Shown: positions 33,572 through 42,424 of the stretch, piece after piece
Numbering within the stretch: the stretch's first letter is position 1
Layout: every line of letters starts with the position of its first letter
Assembly: GCF_023336905.1 (NCBI RefSeq)
Contig: NZ_JAMBLS010000025.1
Coordinates: forward strand, 1 to 50,130
DNA from: Bacteroides sp. ET71
Lineage (GTDB): Bacteria; Bacteroidota; Bacteroidia; Bacteroidales; Bacteroidaceae
DNA: 50,130 nucleotides
Direction: 5' to 3'
Notes under the pieces: model-generated
Told to the model about the DNA's origin: nothing
The model's database searches: none
Seen by the model: the letters and a program-made list of their open reading frames with translations, nothing else
Translations under genes and position numbers: made by a program

Positions 33572-35026
33572 CTATTTGCGGGCATTTCTCCCTGCGTCGA
33601 TGCGCAGGAAGATGAAGAGCAAGATGCTGAAGCCCCACAGCGAAGAGCCTCCGTAACTGAAGAAAGGAAGCGGGATTCCGATGACTGGCGTGAGTCCCAG
33701 CACCATGCCCACGTTGATGAAGACATGAAACAGAAAGATGCTGGCCACGCTGTATCCATACACCCGGCCAAAAGTAGTCGGCTGGCGCTCGGCCAACCAG
33801 ATGAGGCGTAAGATGAGCGACAGGAACAGGACAAGTACGCCCGTCGAACCGATGAAACCCTGTTCTTCGCCCACGGTGCAGAAGATGAAGTCCGTGTCTT
33901 GTTCGGGCACGTATTTCAGCTTCGTCTGCGTGCCGTTCAGGAAACCCTTGCCTGTCAGTCCGCCCGAACCGATGGCAATCTTCGATTGGTTCACGTTGTA
34001 TCCCGCTCCGCTGGGATCTTCTTCCAGCCCCAGTAAAACCTGGATGCGCACCTGTTGGTGAGGCTCGAGCACGCTGTTGAACACATACTCCGACGAATAA
34101 AGGAAACCCACGGAACAAACGGCGAACAACAGCGTCAGCAGATACGTGCGGCGGCGCGTCCGAAGAGCCAGCCAAACCAAGTATCCGGCCAGGACGACGC
34201 ACAACCCCCATAAGACATAGACCACGTTGAAAGGAACGGCCCAATGCGACAGCGCGACAGCCGCAAGGGTGCAGCCAGCCACACTCAAGGCTATGATGTT
34301 GGCCTCGGTCGTGCGGCGTGTGTAGACCCGCAGCATCAGCGCAGCAAACAGCAGGATGAGTATCAGTACAATGAACTGCCCCAATGGCGTAGGTGTATCC
34401 CACAACTGTGCGCTGGCAAAGCGGATACCCACCACAAAGTAGAGCACGGCACAGAGCCCCGCCAATAGAACTATGCCGGGCATGCCTTCACGATAAAGCA
34501 CCAGAAAGAATGCCAGATATACCAAAGCACTGCCTGTCTCGCGCTGTGCGATAATCAGCAGCATGGGAATCAGAATAATAAGCCCCGTGCTAAGAGCCTG
34601 GCGCACATTCTTCAGACTGAATCCGTAGACACTCATGCACCGCGCCAGGGCCAGGGCCGTGGCAAACTTGGCAAACTCTGCCGGCTGCAAGCTTACGGGA
34701 CCCAGAATGAGCCAGGAATGGGAACCCTTCGTGTCCGGAGCAATGAAAATCGTGACTATCAGCAGCACCAGCATCACCCCGTAAATCAAGTAGGCATACG
34801 CCTCGTAGAAGAGGTCGTCCAGCATCATCAACACGCCGGCCAGTCCCAGCGAACACAGTGCCCAGGCAAATTGCTTGCCCGCCCTTGTCGAGAAGTCGAG
34901 TAATTCGTGCTCGCTATAATCGTAGCTGGCACCGCAGATGCTCATCCATCCGAACGCCACCAGCAGCACATAAAGCCCGATAGTCAGCCAATCAAGCGAT
35001 TTCAGTATCGGTTCCCTGCGTCTCAT
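33572..35026 (-). CDS. rodA: Rod shape-determining SEDS polymerase RodA
   Basis: Peptidoglycan glycosyltransferase of the SEDS family, working with PBP2. 484 aa with about ten membrane helices. Motifs include GSHSWLILGPVSLQPAEFAKFATALAL and the late GVVPVIGIPLPFFSYGGSS-like block (LTPVIGIPLPFFSYGGSSL). The large region between helices (about 195-330) is longer than in E. coli RodA, as usual in Bacteroidetes. It overlaps mrdA by 4 nt. Confidence 0.95.
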   Translation of the reverse strand: MRRREPILKSLDWLTIGLYVLLVAFGWMSICGASYDYSEHELLDFSTRAGKQFAWALCSLGLAGVLMMLDDLFYEAYAYLIYGVMLVLLIVTIFIAPDTKGSHSWLILGPVSLQPAEFAKFATALALARCMSVYGFSLKNVRQALSTGLIILIPMLLIIAQRETGSALVYLAFFLVLYREGMPGIVLLAGLCAVLYFVVGIRFASAQLWDTPTPLGQFIVLILILLFAALMLRVYTRRTTEANIIALSVAGCTLAAVALSHWAVPFNVVYVLWGLCVVLAGYLVWLALRTRRRTYLLTLLFAVCSVGFLYSSEYVFNSVLEPHQQVRIQVLLGLEEDPSGAGYNVNQSKIAIGSGGLTGKGFLNGTQTKLKYVPEQDTDFIFCTVGEEQGFIGSTGVLVLFLSLILRLIWLAERQPTTFGRVYGYSVASIFLFHVFINVGMVLGLTPVIGIPLPFFSYGGSSLWGFSILLFIFLRIDAGRNARK

Positions 35027-36894
35027 CGGCCATCCTCCCCATAACTTATCGTGCGGTTGCTAAAGTCTTCGGCCAACAGCTCGTTTGCTTCCGACAAATG
35101 GCCGTGCAGGTACTGGTCCATCATCAGTGCTCCGATGGGCACGCCATACGTCGCTCCCCAACCCCCGTTTTCGACGTATACCACGATGGCTATCTGCGGG
35201 TCGTCTTTGGGCGCAAATCCCATAAAAACCGAATGGTCCTTACCGTGCGGGTTTTGTGCCGTTCCGGTCTTGCCACAGGCTTCCACATCAGGCAAAATGC
35301 TGCCCACCAGCCGGCATGTGCCACTGCCCGTACTGCCTGTGACTGCGGCACGCATGCCTTCGGCCACCCAGTCGTAATACTGGCTGTCTATGCCCGTATA
35401 TCGGCGTTGCACATAAGCAGTATCCAGTTCATTGTCTTCTATCTCTTTTACGATATGCGGCGTCACGAACCAGCCCCGGTTGGCAATCGTAGCCCCCAGG
35501 TTGGCTATCTGCAAAGGAGTGGCCAGTATTTCGCCTTGTCCGATAGAAATACTAATAACGGTCAGTCCGTTCCAACGGCCGCCATACGCCTTGTCATAGA
35601 ACTGGGCGTTGGGTATGAGTCCTCTCTGTTCGCCCGGCAAGTCCGTGCCCAGCCTGTATCCGAAGCCTTGCGCCACCATGTGGTCTTTCCACACCGTGAT
35701 GGCATTTTGGGGCGAACCATATTTTTTGTCGCCGAACATGTAATAAAGCCCCCAACAGAAATAGGCGTTACAAGAAGTGGCAATGGCCGGCACAAGGGAG
35801 AGGGGAGAGGCATGGCCATGGCAACCTACCCGCAATCCCCGGTGGATAAACCCGTGCGAACACGGATAGCTCGGACTTTCCTTGCCTACAATGCCTTCCT
35901 GCAAAAAGGTCACGGCCTGTGCCGTCTTGAAGGTGCTTCCCGGCGGATATGTGCCTTGGATGGCACGGTTCAGTAGCGGTTTTTGCTTGTCTCGTTGCAA
36001 CTTCATGTGGTTGTCCCCCCTTTGTCGTCCTATCAGCAGGTGAGGGTCGAAGGTGGGGGAAGACACCATGCACAGAATCTCTCCGGACTTGGGTTCGATG
36101 GCTACTATGCTTCCTATCTTTCCCCTCATCAGGCGCTCGCCCAATTGTTGCAGCTTGATGTCAATGCCCAGTTTCAGGTTCTTGCCCGGGACACTGGGGC
36201 GGTCCATTTTCCCGTCCATGTAATGTCCCTGGATACGGCCATGTGCATCACGCAGAAGGATTTCCACCCCCTTCTCGCCCCGCAAGTATTTTTCGTAGCT
36301 TTTCTCTATGCCTTGTTTGCCTATATAGTCTCCGCTTCGGTAGTACGGGTCGGCTTCGATGTCTTTCTGAGAAACTTCTCCGATATCTCCCAGGGCATGG
36401 CCGGCTACGTCGTACGTATATTGCCTGATGGTCCTTCGTTGGATGCCGAATCCGGGAAACTTGTAGAGTTGTTCCTGAAACACACCACATTCTTCTGCCG
36501 GCAGTTGTGTGAGGAAAATCTGTTGGGTGTAGCGCGAATACCCCGGGTTCTTGCGGCGGTCTTTGACTTCTTTCATGCGGCGGTCGAACCAATCCTTCGT
36601 GATGCCCAGCGCCCGGCAGAAATCTGCCGTGTCTAACGCTTCCACTTCACGGGGTACGAAAGTAATGTCATAAGCCGGCTGGTTGAACACCAGCAATTCT
36701 CCATGCCGGTCGTAGATAGCCCCGCGTGAAGGATATTGTACTTTGTTGAGAAAGGCGTTGTTGTCGGCAAACTTCTTGTATTCGTCCGACAACAATTGCA
36801 GGTCCAGCAAGCGTAGCACATAGATGAACACAATGAGTACGGCTGCTCCTCCGATGATGTATTTCCTTTTCTCCAGGTTATAGTTTTTCGCCAT
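35023..36894 (-). CDS. mrdA: Penicillin-binding protein 2
   Basis: Class B transpeptidase for cell elongation. 623 aa: an N-terminal membrane anchor (IGGAAVLIVFIYVLRLLDL), a pedestal domain, and a transpeptidase domain with GSTFKTAQAV (SxxK serine), ATSCNAYF (SxN) and CGKTGTAQNPHG (KTG). Start MAKNYNLEKRKY. It overlaps rodA, and 76 nt separate it from mreD upstream. Confidence 0.96.
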   Translation of the reverse strand: MAKNYNLEKRKYIIGGAAVLIVFIYVLRLLDLQLLSDEYKKFADNNAFLNKVQYPSRGAIYDRHGELLVFNQPAYDITFVPREVEALDTADFCRALGITKDWFDRRMKEVKDRRKNPGYSRYTQQIFLTQLPAEECGVFQEQLYKFPGFGIQRRTIRQYTYDVAGHALGDIGEVSQKDIEADPYYRSGDYIGKQGIEKSYEKYLRGEKGVEILLRDAHGRIQGHYMDGKMDRPSVPGKNLKLGIDIKLQQLGERLMRGKIGSIVAIEPKSGEILCMVSSPTFDPHLLIGRQRGDNHMKLQRDKQKPLLNRAIQGTYPPGSTFKTAQAVTFLQEGIVGKESPSYPCSHGFIHRGLRVGCHGHASPLSLVPAIATSCNAYFCWGLYYMFGDKKYGSPQNAITVWKDHMVAQGFGYRLGTDLPGEQRGLIPNAQFYDKAYGGRWNGLTVISISIGQGEILATPLQIANLGATIANRGWFVTPHIVKEIEDNELDTAYVQRRYTGIDSQYYDWVAEGMRAAVTGSTGSGTCRLVGSILPDVEACGKTGTAQNPHGKDHSVFMGFAPKDDPQIAIVVYVENGGWGATYGVPIGALMMDQYLHGHLSEANELLAEDFSNRTISYGEDGR

Positions 36895-36970
36895 TTCATT
36901 CCTCCATTGTTCCGTGTTCCTTCCTTGATTGGCCGGTATTCCTTTCGTTTTTGGGTTGGCATGATTTGTT

Positions 36971-37489
36971 CTATCGCTCTTTGTTGGCAGGCGTTCTGCG
37001 TATTCCTTCGATGGCAGTGATGCAAGCCATGGTCAGTACGCTGCTTGCCACCATGTGCAGTACAGCCATTCCGGCATGTGCAGCCGAAAAATATTCGATG
37101 GCATACAAAGCCGTATGGTGTAGCAGTGTGCATACCGCCACATACTTTATGAACGAGCCTGCCCCCATTGTACGGAAACCGGGGATGAAATTGTCGGACA
37201 TATCCCTTGGCATGAACAGCCGTAAGAAGAAGGGACGTACAAACGCCAGCAACACACTGGCACTTGCATTCATTCCCGGCGTATCTGCAAACATGTCTAC
37301 TGACAGTCCCAAGGCAAACGCCCAAAGCATTTGCTCTTTTCGTCCCGTATCTGAAGCAAACTTAATCATCAGATAGATGTACACGAAAGGCGTGGCAAAG
37401 CCTTCCATGTGTACGTTGTTCAGTATGAGCACCTGCACCAGCAGAAGCCCCACGAACCAGCCTATCCTATGAATATAATCTTGTATCAA
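36971..37489 (-). CDS. mreD: Rod shape-determining protein MreD
   Basis: 172 aa, about five membrane helices (VGLLLVQVLILNNV; FVYIYLMI; LWAFALGLSVDMFADTPGMNA). The WAFALGLSVDMF stretch is the recognisable MreD core. Its position between mreC and mrdA supports the call, since MreD sequences are poorly conserved. Confidence 0.92.
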   Translation of the reverse strand: MIQDYIHRIGWFVGLLLVQVLILNNVHMEGFATPFVYIYLMIKFASDTGRKEQMLWAFALGLSVDMFADTPGMNASASVLLAFVRPFFLRLFMPRDMSDNFIPGFRTMGAGSFIKYVAVCTLLHHTALYAIEYFSAAHAGMAVLHMVASSVLTMACITAIEGIRRTPANKER

Positions 37490-37498
37490 GGTGTCCTG

Positions 37499-38344
37499 TT
37501 ATTCGTTAAGTTGTTTTTCCAGTTGCTTCAGTTCTTCTTGTCCTTCCCGGGCTATGACACGCACGTCGTCCACTTTGCCGAAATCCGTAGCCAATTTGAT
37601 TTTCAGTAAATAAGACAATCCGTCGTGCGAGTCGGACATTTCGTCGATAACCCCCACCAACAGTCCGGGCGGGAACACGGCCGAATAACCGCTGGTCACC
37701 ACCGTGTCGCCCACGCTGAACTCGGCATGGCGGGGCAGGTCGCGCAGGTAAGCATACTGCGTGTCTCCGCCTTCCCACTTCAGGTAGCCGAAGTAATTGC
37801 TGCCTTGAATCTTGCAACTCAAGCTCGATTTGCTGTTCAGCAGCGAAATGACCAGCGCATAGTGGGGAGTGGTCTTGTAGACAATGCCCACCACGCCGTT
37901 GGCATTGACCACCCCCATTTCCGGGCGTATGCTGTCGGCCGAACCGCGGTCCAGAGTCAGGTAGTTGTCCAAGTGGTTCACACTGTTCTTGACCACGTGA
38001 GCCTTATACAGTTTGTAGCTTCTGTCCGCAGGGATGGAGTCGAGGCTGTGGTAAGCACTTGTATCAGACTGCATGTCAAGCAACTCTTTTTCCAGAGAGG
38101 CTATGCGTTGTTCTAACTGCATGTTACGGTCCAGCAAATCTTCATTGACCTCTTTCAAGTGGAAGAAGGAAGTGACACTGCTTTTCATCTCGAACAACTT
38201 GCCGGATATGGCATTGGTCGAGGTGAAGAACACGCTTTGCTGGTAACGGTTGAAGCGGAATAATAAAACAAAACTGGCTACCTCCAGCAAGATGAAGAGG
38301 AACCAGTAATTGTATTTTACCAGAAAATCCAGCAGATTCCGCAT
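37499..38344 (-). CDS. mreC: Rod shape-determining protein MreC
   Basis: 281 aa. One N-terminal membrane helix (WFLFILLEVASFVLLF), a coiled coil (about 65-95; LDRNMQLEQRIASLEKELLDMQ), then the beta-barrel domain with VVKNSVNHLDNYLTLDRGSADSI and GVVGIVYKTTPHYALVISLLNS. It scaffolds PBP2 in the periplasm. 12 nt downstream of mreB. Confidence 0.95.
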   Translation of the reverse strand: MRNLLDFLVKYNYWFLFILLEVASFVLLFRFNRYQQSVFFTSTNAISGKLFEMKSSVTSFFHLKEVNEDLLDRNMQLEQRIASLEKELLDMQSDTSAYHSLDSIPADRSYKLYKAHVVKNSVNHLDNYLTLDRGSADSIRPEMGVVNANGVVGIVYKTTPHYALVISLLNSKSSLSCKIQGSNYFGYLKWEGGDTQYAYLRDLPRHAEFSVGDTVVTSGYSAVFPPGLLVGVIDEMSDSHDGLSYLLKIKLATDFGKVDDVRVIAREGQEELKQLEKQLNE

Positions 38345-38356
38345 ACGCCGTCGCCG

Positions 38357-39379
38357 TTATCTCATTAAGAACGAGAACTTGTCCACATTCTTCAGCGCGA
38401 TGCCTGTGCCTTTGGCCACTGCATGCAGCGGGTCTTCTGCTATGTGGAACGGTATGTTTATCTTGTCCGTCAGACGCTTGTCCAATCCGCGCAGCAAAGC
38501 GCCTCCACCGGCCAGGTAGATGCCGTTGTGCACAATGTCTGCATACAGCTCGGGCGGAGTGTTCTCCAAAGCACTCAGCACGGCCGTTTCTATCTTCGAG
38601 ATGGACTTTTCCAGACAGTGGGCTATTTCCTGGTAGCATACGGGCACTTCCATGGGCAACGCAGTGATACGGTTCGGACCATATACGATATAGTCGTCCG
38701 GGGCATCCTCGCCCAATTCGGTCAGTGCGGCGCCCACGTGTATCTTGATACGTTCGGCCATACGCTCGCTGACCTTCACGTTGTGCTGCCGGCTCATGTA
38801 TTCTTGTATGTCGGCCGTCAAGTCGTCGCCTGCGATGCGGATAGAGTTGTTGCTCACGATACCTCCCAGCGAGATGACCGCAATCTCTGTCGAACCGCCA
38901 CCTATGTCCACAATCATGTTGCCTTCCGGCGCTTCTACATCTATGCCGATGCCTATGGCGGCCGCCATGGGCTCGAAAATCAGGTATACATCACGTCCGC
39001 CCGCATGTTCGGCCGAGTCGCGCACGGCACGCAGCTCTACCTCCGTACTGCCCGACGGCACTCCGATGACCATCCGCAAGGAGGGAGAGAACAGCCGGTG
39101 CTTGCGGTTCACCATTTTCACCAGTCCGCGAATCATCTGCTCGCAGGCATAGAAATCGGCTATCACGCCGTTGCGCAAGGGACGGATGGTGCGGATGTTC
39201 TCATGAGTCTTTTCGTGCATCATCTTCGCCTTTTCGCCCACGGCAATCATTTTGTCCGTGCGGCGGTCCAAGGCCACTACCGACGGCTCATCCACTACAA
39301 TCTTGTCGTTGCAGGTGATGATGGTGTTGGCCGTCCCCAGGTCCATCGCTATTTCTTGTGTAAAAGAGAATAAACCCAT
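38357..39379 (-). CDS. mreB: Rod shape-determining actin homologue MreB
   Basis: 340 aa cytoskeletal ATPase. It begins MGLFSFTQEIAMDLGTANT (phosphate loop 1), with IVDIGGGSTEIAVISLGGI (phosphate 2) and GIYLAGGGALLRGLDKRL (adenosine motif). First of the elongasome run; transcription may come from purH across the repeat-filled 268-nt gap, since no clear -7 box is seen just upstream. Confidence 0.97.
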   Translation of the reverse strand: MGLFSFTQEIAMDLGTANTIITCNDKIVVDEPSVVALDRRTDKMIAVGEKAKMMHEKTHENIRTIRPLRNGVIADFYACEQMIRGLVKMVNRKHRLFSPSLRMVIGVPSGSTEVELRAVRDSAEHAGGRDVYLIFEPMAAAIGIGIDVEAPEGNMIVDIGGGSTEIAVISLGGIVSNNSIRIAGDDLTADIQEYMSRQHNVKVSERMAERIKIHVGAALTELGEDAPDDYIVYGPNRITALPMEVPVCYQEIAHCLEKSISKIETAVLSALENTPPELYADIVHNGIYLAGGGALLRGLDKRLTDKINIPFHIAEDPLHAVAKGTGIALKNVDKFSFLMR

Positions 39380-39382
39380 TTT

Positions 39383-39645
39383 AAATTGAGAATTGAAAAT
39401 TGAAAATTAGGAACTGAGAATTGAAAATTGAGAATTAGAAAATGGGAGATTGCGTGACATCTTAGGTCCTGTTTAAAAATCGCTCTCTCTGTCATGTTGA
39501 GCAAGCGAAGCGTAGTCGAAGCATCTCCCTACTACTTCTCAGGCGCATAGTGAGATCTCCCGACTGTGTTCGGGATGACAGGAAAATGGATCTTAAACAG
39601 GCTCTTACTCTCATTTTTTAATTCTCAATTCTCAAATTTTCATTT
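39383..39645. repeat. AT-rich inverted repeats around a dispersed element
   Basis: The left side (39383-39446) has several GAGAATTGAAAATTG units; the right side (39607-39645) has the opposite, AATTCTCAATTCTCAAATTTTC. The dispersed element at 39469-39601 lies between them. Confidence 0.7.
39468..39601. repeat. Dispersed repeat, copy 1, with inverted ends
   Basis: The ends are CCTGTTTAA and TTAAACAGG. Inside, TGTCATGTTGAGCAAGCGAA near the left faces CGGGATGACAGG near the right. The first 78 nt (39469-39546) match 41653-41730 at 73 positions without gaps. Confidence 0.8.
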
Positions 39646-39647
39646 AT

Positions 39648-41171
39648 TTAGTGTTTGAAGTGGCGGAATCCGGTGGTCACCATCGCGATACCGTGTTCGT
39701 TGCAGTAGTCAAAGCTCAGTTGGTCCTTGATGCTTCCACCCGGCTGGATGACCGCCGTAATGCCTTCCTTGCCGGCAATCTCTACGCAGTCGGGGAAGGG
39801 GAAGAAAGCATCGCTTGCCATGACAGCCCCGTGCAGGTCGAAGCCGAAGCTCTTGGCTTTTTCGATGGCCTGTTTCAGCGCATCTACCCGGCTGGTCTGT
39901 CCGACGCCGCTGGCCAGCAATTGCTTACCCTTGGCCAGCACGATGGCATTGGATTTGGAGTTCTTCACTATCTTGTTGGCAAAAAGCATGTCTTCTGTCT
40001 CGGCCTGCGTGGGCGCCTTTGTCGTGACTGTTTTCAGGTCTTCGGGTGTTTCCACCTTCAGGTCGCGTTCCTGCGCCAGCACACCGTTCAGCAGAGAGCG
40101 GAACTGTTTTTTAGGCAGCTCGACCGGTTTGCGCACCAGGATGATGCGGTTCTTCTTCTGTCCCAGCACCTCGAGGGCGTCAACGTCATAATCCGGCGCG
40201 ATGATGACCTCAAAGAAGATATTATTGATTTCTTCGGCCGTTTCTTTGTCTACCACTGCGTTGGTGATGAGCACCCCTCCGAAAGCCGAAACCGGGTCAC
40301 CGGCCAGGGCGTCTTTCCATGCCTCCAGCACGGTGGGGCGCGAAGCCAGGCCGCAGGCATTGTTATGCTTCAAGATGGCGAACGTCGTTTCCTGAAATTC
40401 GTCAATCAGGTCTACCGCCGCATTGATGTCCAGCAGGTTGTTGTAAGAGATTTCCTTGCCATGTATCTGGTCGAACATCTGCTCCAGATTGCCGTAGAAA
40501 TAGCCCTTCTGATGCGGATTCTCGCCGTAGCGCAACGCCTTCTGGTTGTTGGCCGAGCAGCGGAAGGCCGTTCCTTCTCCTCCGTCGAAATAGTTGAAGA
40601 TGGCCGTGTCATAGTGCGACGACACGCCGAAAGCCTCTTTGGCAAACCAACGGCGTTCTTCCAGCGTCGTGTTGGCACCACGTTCCATCAGGATGTCGCG
40701 CAAGGGCTGATACTGGGCTTGCGAGGCCACGATGACCACGTCGTTGTAATTTTTGGCAGCGGCGCGGATGAGCGAGATGCCGCCTATGTCAATTTTCTCG
40801 ATGATGTCGGCCTCCGATGCGCCGCTGGCCACTGTTGCCTCGAACGGATACAGGTCGACGATGACCAAGTCTATTTCGGGAATCTGGTATTTTTCAATCT
40901 GCTGACGGTCCTGCTCCAAAGCACGGCGGCACAAGATGCCTCCGAAAATTTTGGGATGCAGCGTCTTCACCCGCCCGCCCAAGATGGAAGGGTAGGTAGT
41001 CAGGTCTTCCACTGCCTGGCAGGGATAGCCCAACGATTCGATAAACTGGCGGGTGCCGCCTGTGGAGAGAAACTGCACGCCTTCTTCATGCAGTTTGGTG
41101 ATGATTTCGTTCAGTCCTTCTTTGTGATAGACGGAAACCAGCGCTGTCTTGATTCTTTTTGTCTCGGACAT
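39648..41171 (-). CDS. purH: Bifunctional AICAR formyltransferase / IMP cyclohydrolase
   Basis: Last two steps of purine synthesis. Start MSETKRIKTALVSVYHKEG at 41171; longer readings would begin upstream of the promoter. The N-terminal IMP cyclohydrolase domain (FLSTGGTRQFIESLGYP; GGRVKTLHPKIFGGIL) is followed by the formyltransferase domain (RYGENPHQKGYFYG; LKHNNACGLA; SDAFFPFPDCVE; QPGGSIKDQ). 507 aa, complete. It is the first gene of the - strand run that leads into mreB. Confidence 0.97.
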   Translation of the reverse strand: MSETKRIKTALVSVYHKEGLNEIITKLHEEGVQFLSTGGTRQFIESLGYPCQAVEDLTTYPSILGGRVKTLHPKIFGGILCRRALEQDRQQIEKYQIPEIDLVIVDLYPFEATVASGASEADIIEKIDIGGISLIRAAAKNYNDVVIVASQAQYQPLRDILMERGANTTLEERRWFAKEAFGVSSHYDTAIFNYFDGGEGTAFRCSANNQKALRYGENPHQKGYFYGNLEQMFDQIHGKEISYNNLLDINAAVDLIDEFQETTFAILKHNNACGLASRPTVLEAWKDALAGDPVSAFGGVLITNAVVDKETAEEINNIFFEVIIAPDYDVDALEVLGQKKNRIILVRKPVELPKKQFRSLLNGVLAQERDLKVETPEDLKTVTTKAPTQAETEDMLFANKIVKNSKSNAIVLAKGKQLLASGVGQTSRVDALKQAIEKAKSFGFDLHGAVMASDAFFPFPDCVEIAGKEGITAVIQPGGSIKDQLSFDYCNEHGIAMVTTGFRHFKH

Positions 41172-41217
41172 GATTCTAATGTTGTTATATAAGTACGCGT
41201 ATTTTATAATAGTCCCG

Positions 41218-41225
41218 CAAAGGTA
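41218..41225 (-). promoter_or_regulatory. -7 box of purH
   Basis: TACCTTTG on the - strand, 47 nt before the start codon. No PurR-type operator recognised. Confidence 0.6.
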
Positions 41226-41435
41226 CGAATTTTGTCGGTTAGCCCGCATAGGAAAAAGCGTTAAAATTGGAGGCGGGTGGAAAGTTTGTGGCATTGGCAG
41301 CCTGGCGCGGGGTGCAAATGGGGTGTGTCGCTGGGTGAAGGCCGGGGTATGTTTCAGAAAGATGAGGCGTCGTGAGATTGTCTGTCTGTTTTGAGAATAA
41401 TATGCTTGCGAGTAAAATATCTGTATGATTATTGC

Positions 41436-41528
41436 TACCAAAGTCGTTCCAGATTCGTCTTTTGTTCGTTTCTAAGCACTCGAACTTGGTACGACTTTGG
41501 AACGACTTTGGTAGGAATTTGGTCGGGG
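41436..41528. repeat. 11-bp repeat cluster with inverted arm, copy B
   Basis: ACCAAAGTCGTTCCA (41437-41451) is the exact reverse complement of 41498-41512. On the right, units TTGGTACGACT, TTGGAACGACT and TTGGTAGGAAT follow one another every 11 bp from 41487. The whole matches copy A (5665-5755) in reverse orientation, including the spacer with TTCGTTTCTA and ACTCGAACTT. Confidence 0.8.
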
Positions 41529-41652
41529 TTTGAAGAGGTTGTGATGCGAAAGGTAAAATTTATTTATAATAGAGGAGCGGATTTGAGAGACTGTCGGGGC
41601 GTTGCTTGTTGTGGAACAATTCTTGGCATAATCGTTGTGGGGATTTTAGGGT

Positions 41653-41760
41653 CTGTTTAAAAATTACTCTCTCTGTCATGTTGAGCAAGCGAAGCGTAGT
41701 CGAAACATCTCCCTAATACTTTTCAGGCGCGCAGTCGAGGAATCTTACTGCGTGCATGAG
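41653..41760. repeat. Dispersed repeat, copy 2
   Basis: The left 78 nt match 39469-39546 at 73 positions in the same orientation; the right part has diverged. Together the two copies flank purH as direct repeats about 2.2 kb apart. Confidence 0.8.
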
Positions 41761-41847
41761 GGGATAGGGTGCGTTCCGGCTGCATTGCACTCAACAATGA
41801 CTAGAAGACTTTTAATGCTCTTAGGAATGAAAAAATATTGCTTCCCC

Positions 41848-41878
41848 TTGGCCATTTAGAGGTAAATGTGTATATTTG
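41848..41878 (+). promoter_or_regulatory. Strong + strand promoter without a protein gene
   Basis: TTG at 41848-41850, a 20-nt spacer and TATATTTG at 41871-41878. It has a full match to TAnnTTTG, but no coding sequence begins within 560 nt. Confidence 0.65.
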
Positions 41879-41884
41879 TGGCGA

Positions 41885-42110
41885 GGTGCAAAGCGTTGCC
41901 TTCAAACCTTTTTGTGAGATAAAAAATTGTAAGAAGCGTTGTGCTTCATTCTTGTTCTTGAGAACCTGAGAAATTTTCAAAACGTACGAGAATGGCACAG
42001 TCGGTTCCTACGCTGGTTTCCAGCGTGAGTCTGCTGTCTATTATCATTTGTGTAATCAGGTTTTCTCAGGATCTTCAAGAACGATGAATAGCACGCAGTT
42101 CCACGCTTGA
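41885..42110 (+). ncRNA. Long-stem structured RNA, 6S-like architecture
   Basis: Downstream of the strong promoter the sequence folds into one long interrupted helix. GTGC (41941-41944) pairs with 42091-42094, TTCAT (41945-41949) with 42084-42088, GTTCTTGA (41954-41961) with 42075-42082, and CCTGAGAAA (41965-41973) with 42062-42070. An open central bubble follows, and the apex is ACGCTGG-TTT-CCAGCGT (42010-42026). A long closing stem, central bubble and terminal hairpin in about 220 nt is the layout of 6S RNA, the RNA polymerase decoy. The ends are approximate and no terminator is clear. The 6S identity is inference; a structured RNA is well supported. Confidence 0.55.
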
Positions 42111-42262
42111 ACCGAGAATGATTATATACTAATCTGATAATCAATTTATATATTAGTTATTTGATACCGTATAGTTCCCATATTCTGTCGGTTTCCCAAA
42201 GGTTATTATTATTTTGCTCCACTGTCTAATAAAAGCTCTTCATTTTGAGGTATGATGTTAAT

Positions 42263-42301
42263 GTTCGCCAAAAGGTTGGTTAGCACAACCCATTGGCGAA
42301 C
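42263..42301. other. Isolated strong hairpin
   Basis: GTTCGCCAA (42263-42271) pairs with TTGGCGAAC (42293-42301), then a 2-by-2 internal loop, then GGTTG (42274-42278) with CAACC (42286-42290) and a 7-nt loop GTTAGCA. There is no T-run, so it is not an ordinary terminator. Confidence 0.6.
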
Positions 42302-42365
42302 TATGATAACCCTAACTTAATGTACTCGGTTCATGATCGGGGTATTAAGCCGCAAAGCATTCTAT

Positions 42366-42398
42366 AATGTCCGATTTTCTTTAAGAATTTCGGACATT
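42366..42398. promoter_or_regulatory. Inverted repeat just upstream of the abiE promoter
   Basis: AATGTCCGA (42366-42374) and TCGGACATT (42390-42398) flank a 15-nt loop. It could be an operator for the antitoxin, which in the AbiE family represses its own promoter, or a terminator for upstream RNA since TTTT follows. Confidence 0.5.
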
Positions 42399-42424
42399 TT
42401 ATTGCTACATCAAGAGTAATATCG

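Noticed and set aside
41801-41998. A 65-codon open frame on the - strand
   Set aside because: It lies antisense to the strong + promoter and the structured RNA, has no recognisable promoter or domain, and is best explained as a shadow of the RNA gene.
42263-42301. Integron attC site or tRNA-like arm
   Set aside because: The loop contains GTTAGC, but the paired core sites of attC are absent and no tRNA cloverleaf can be drawn around it.
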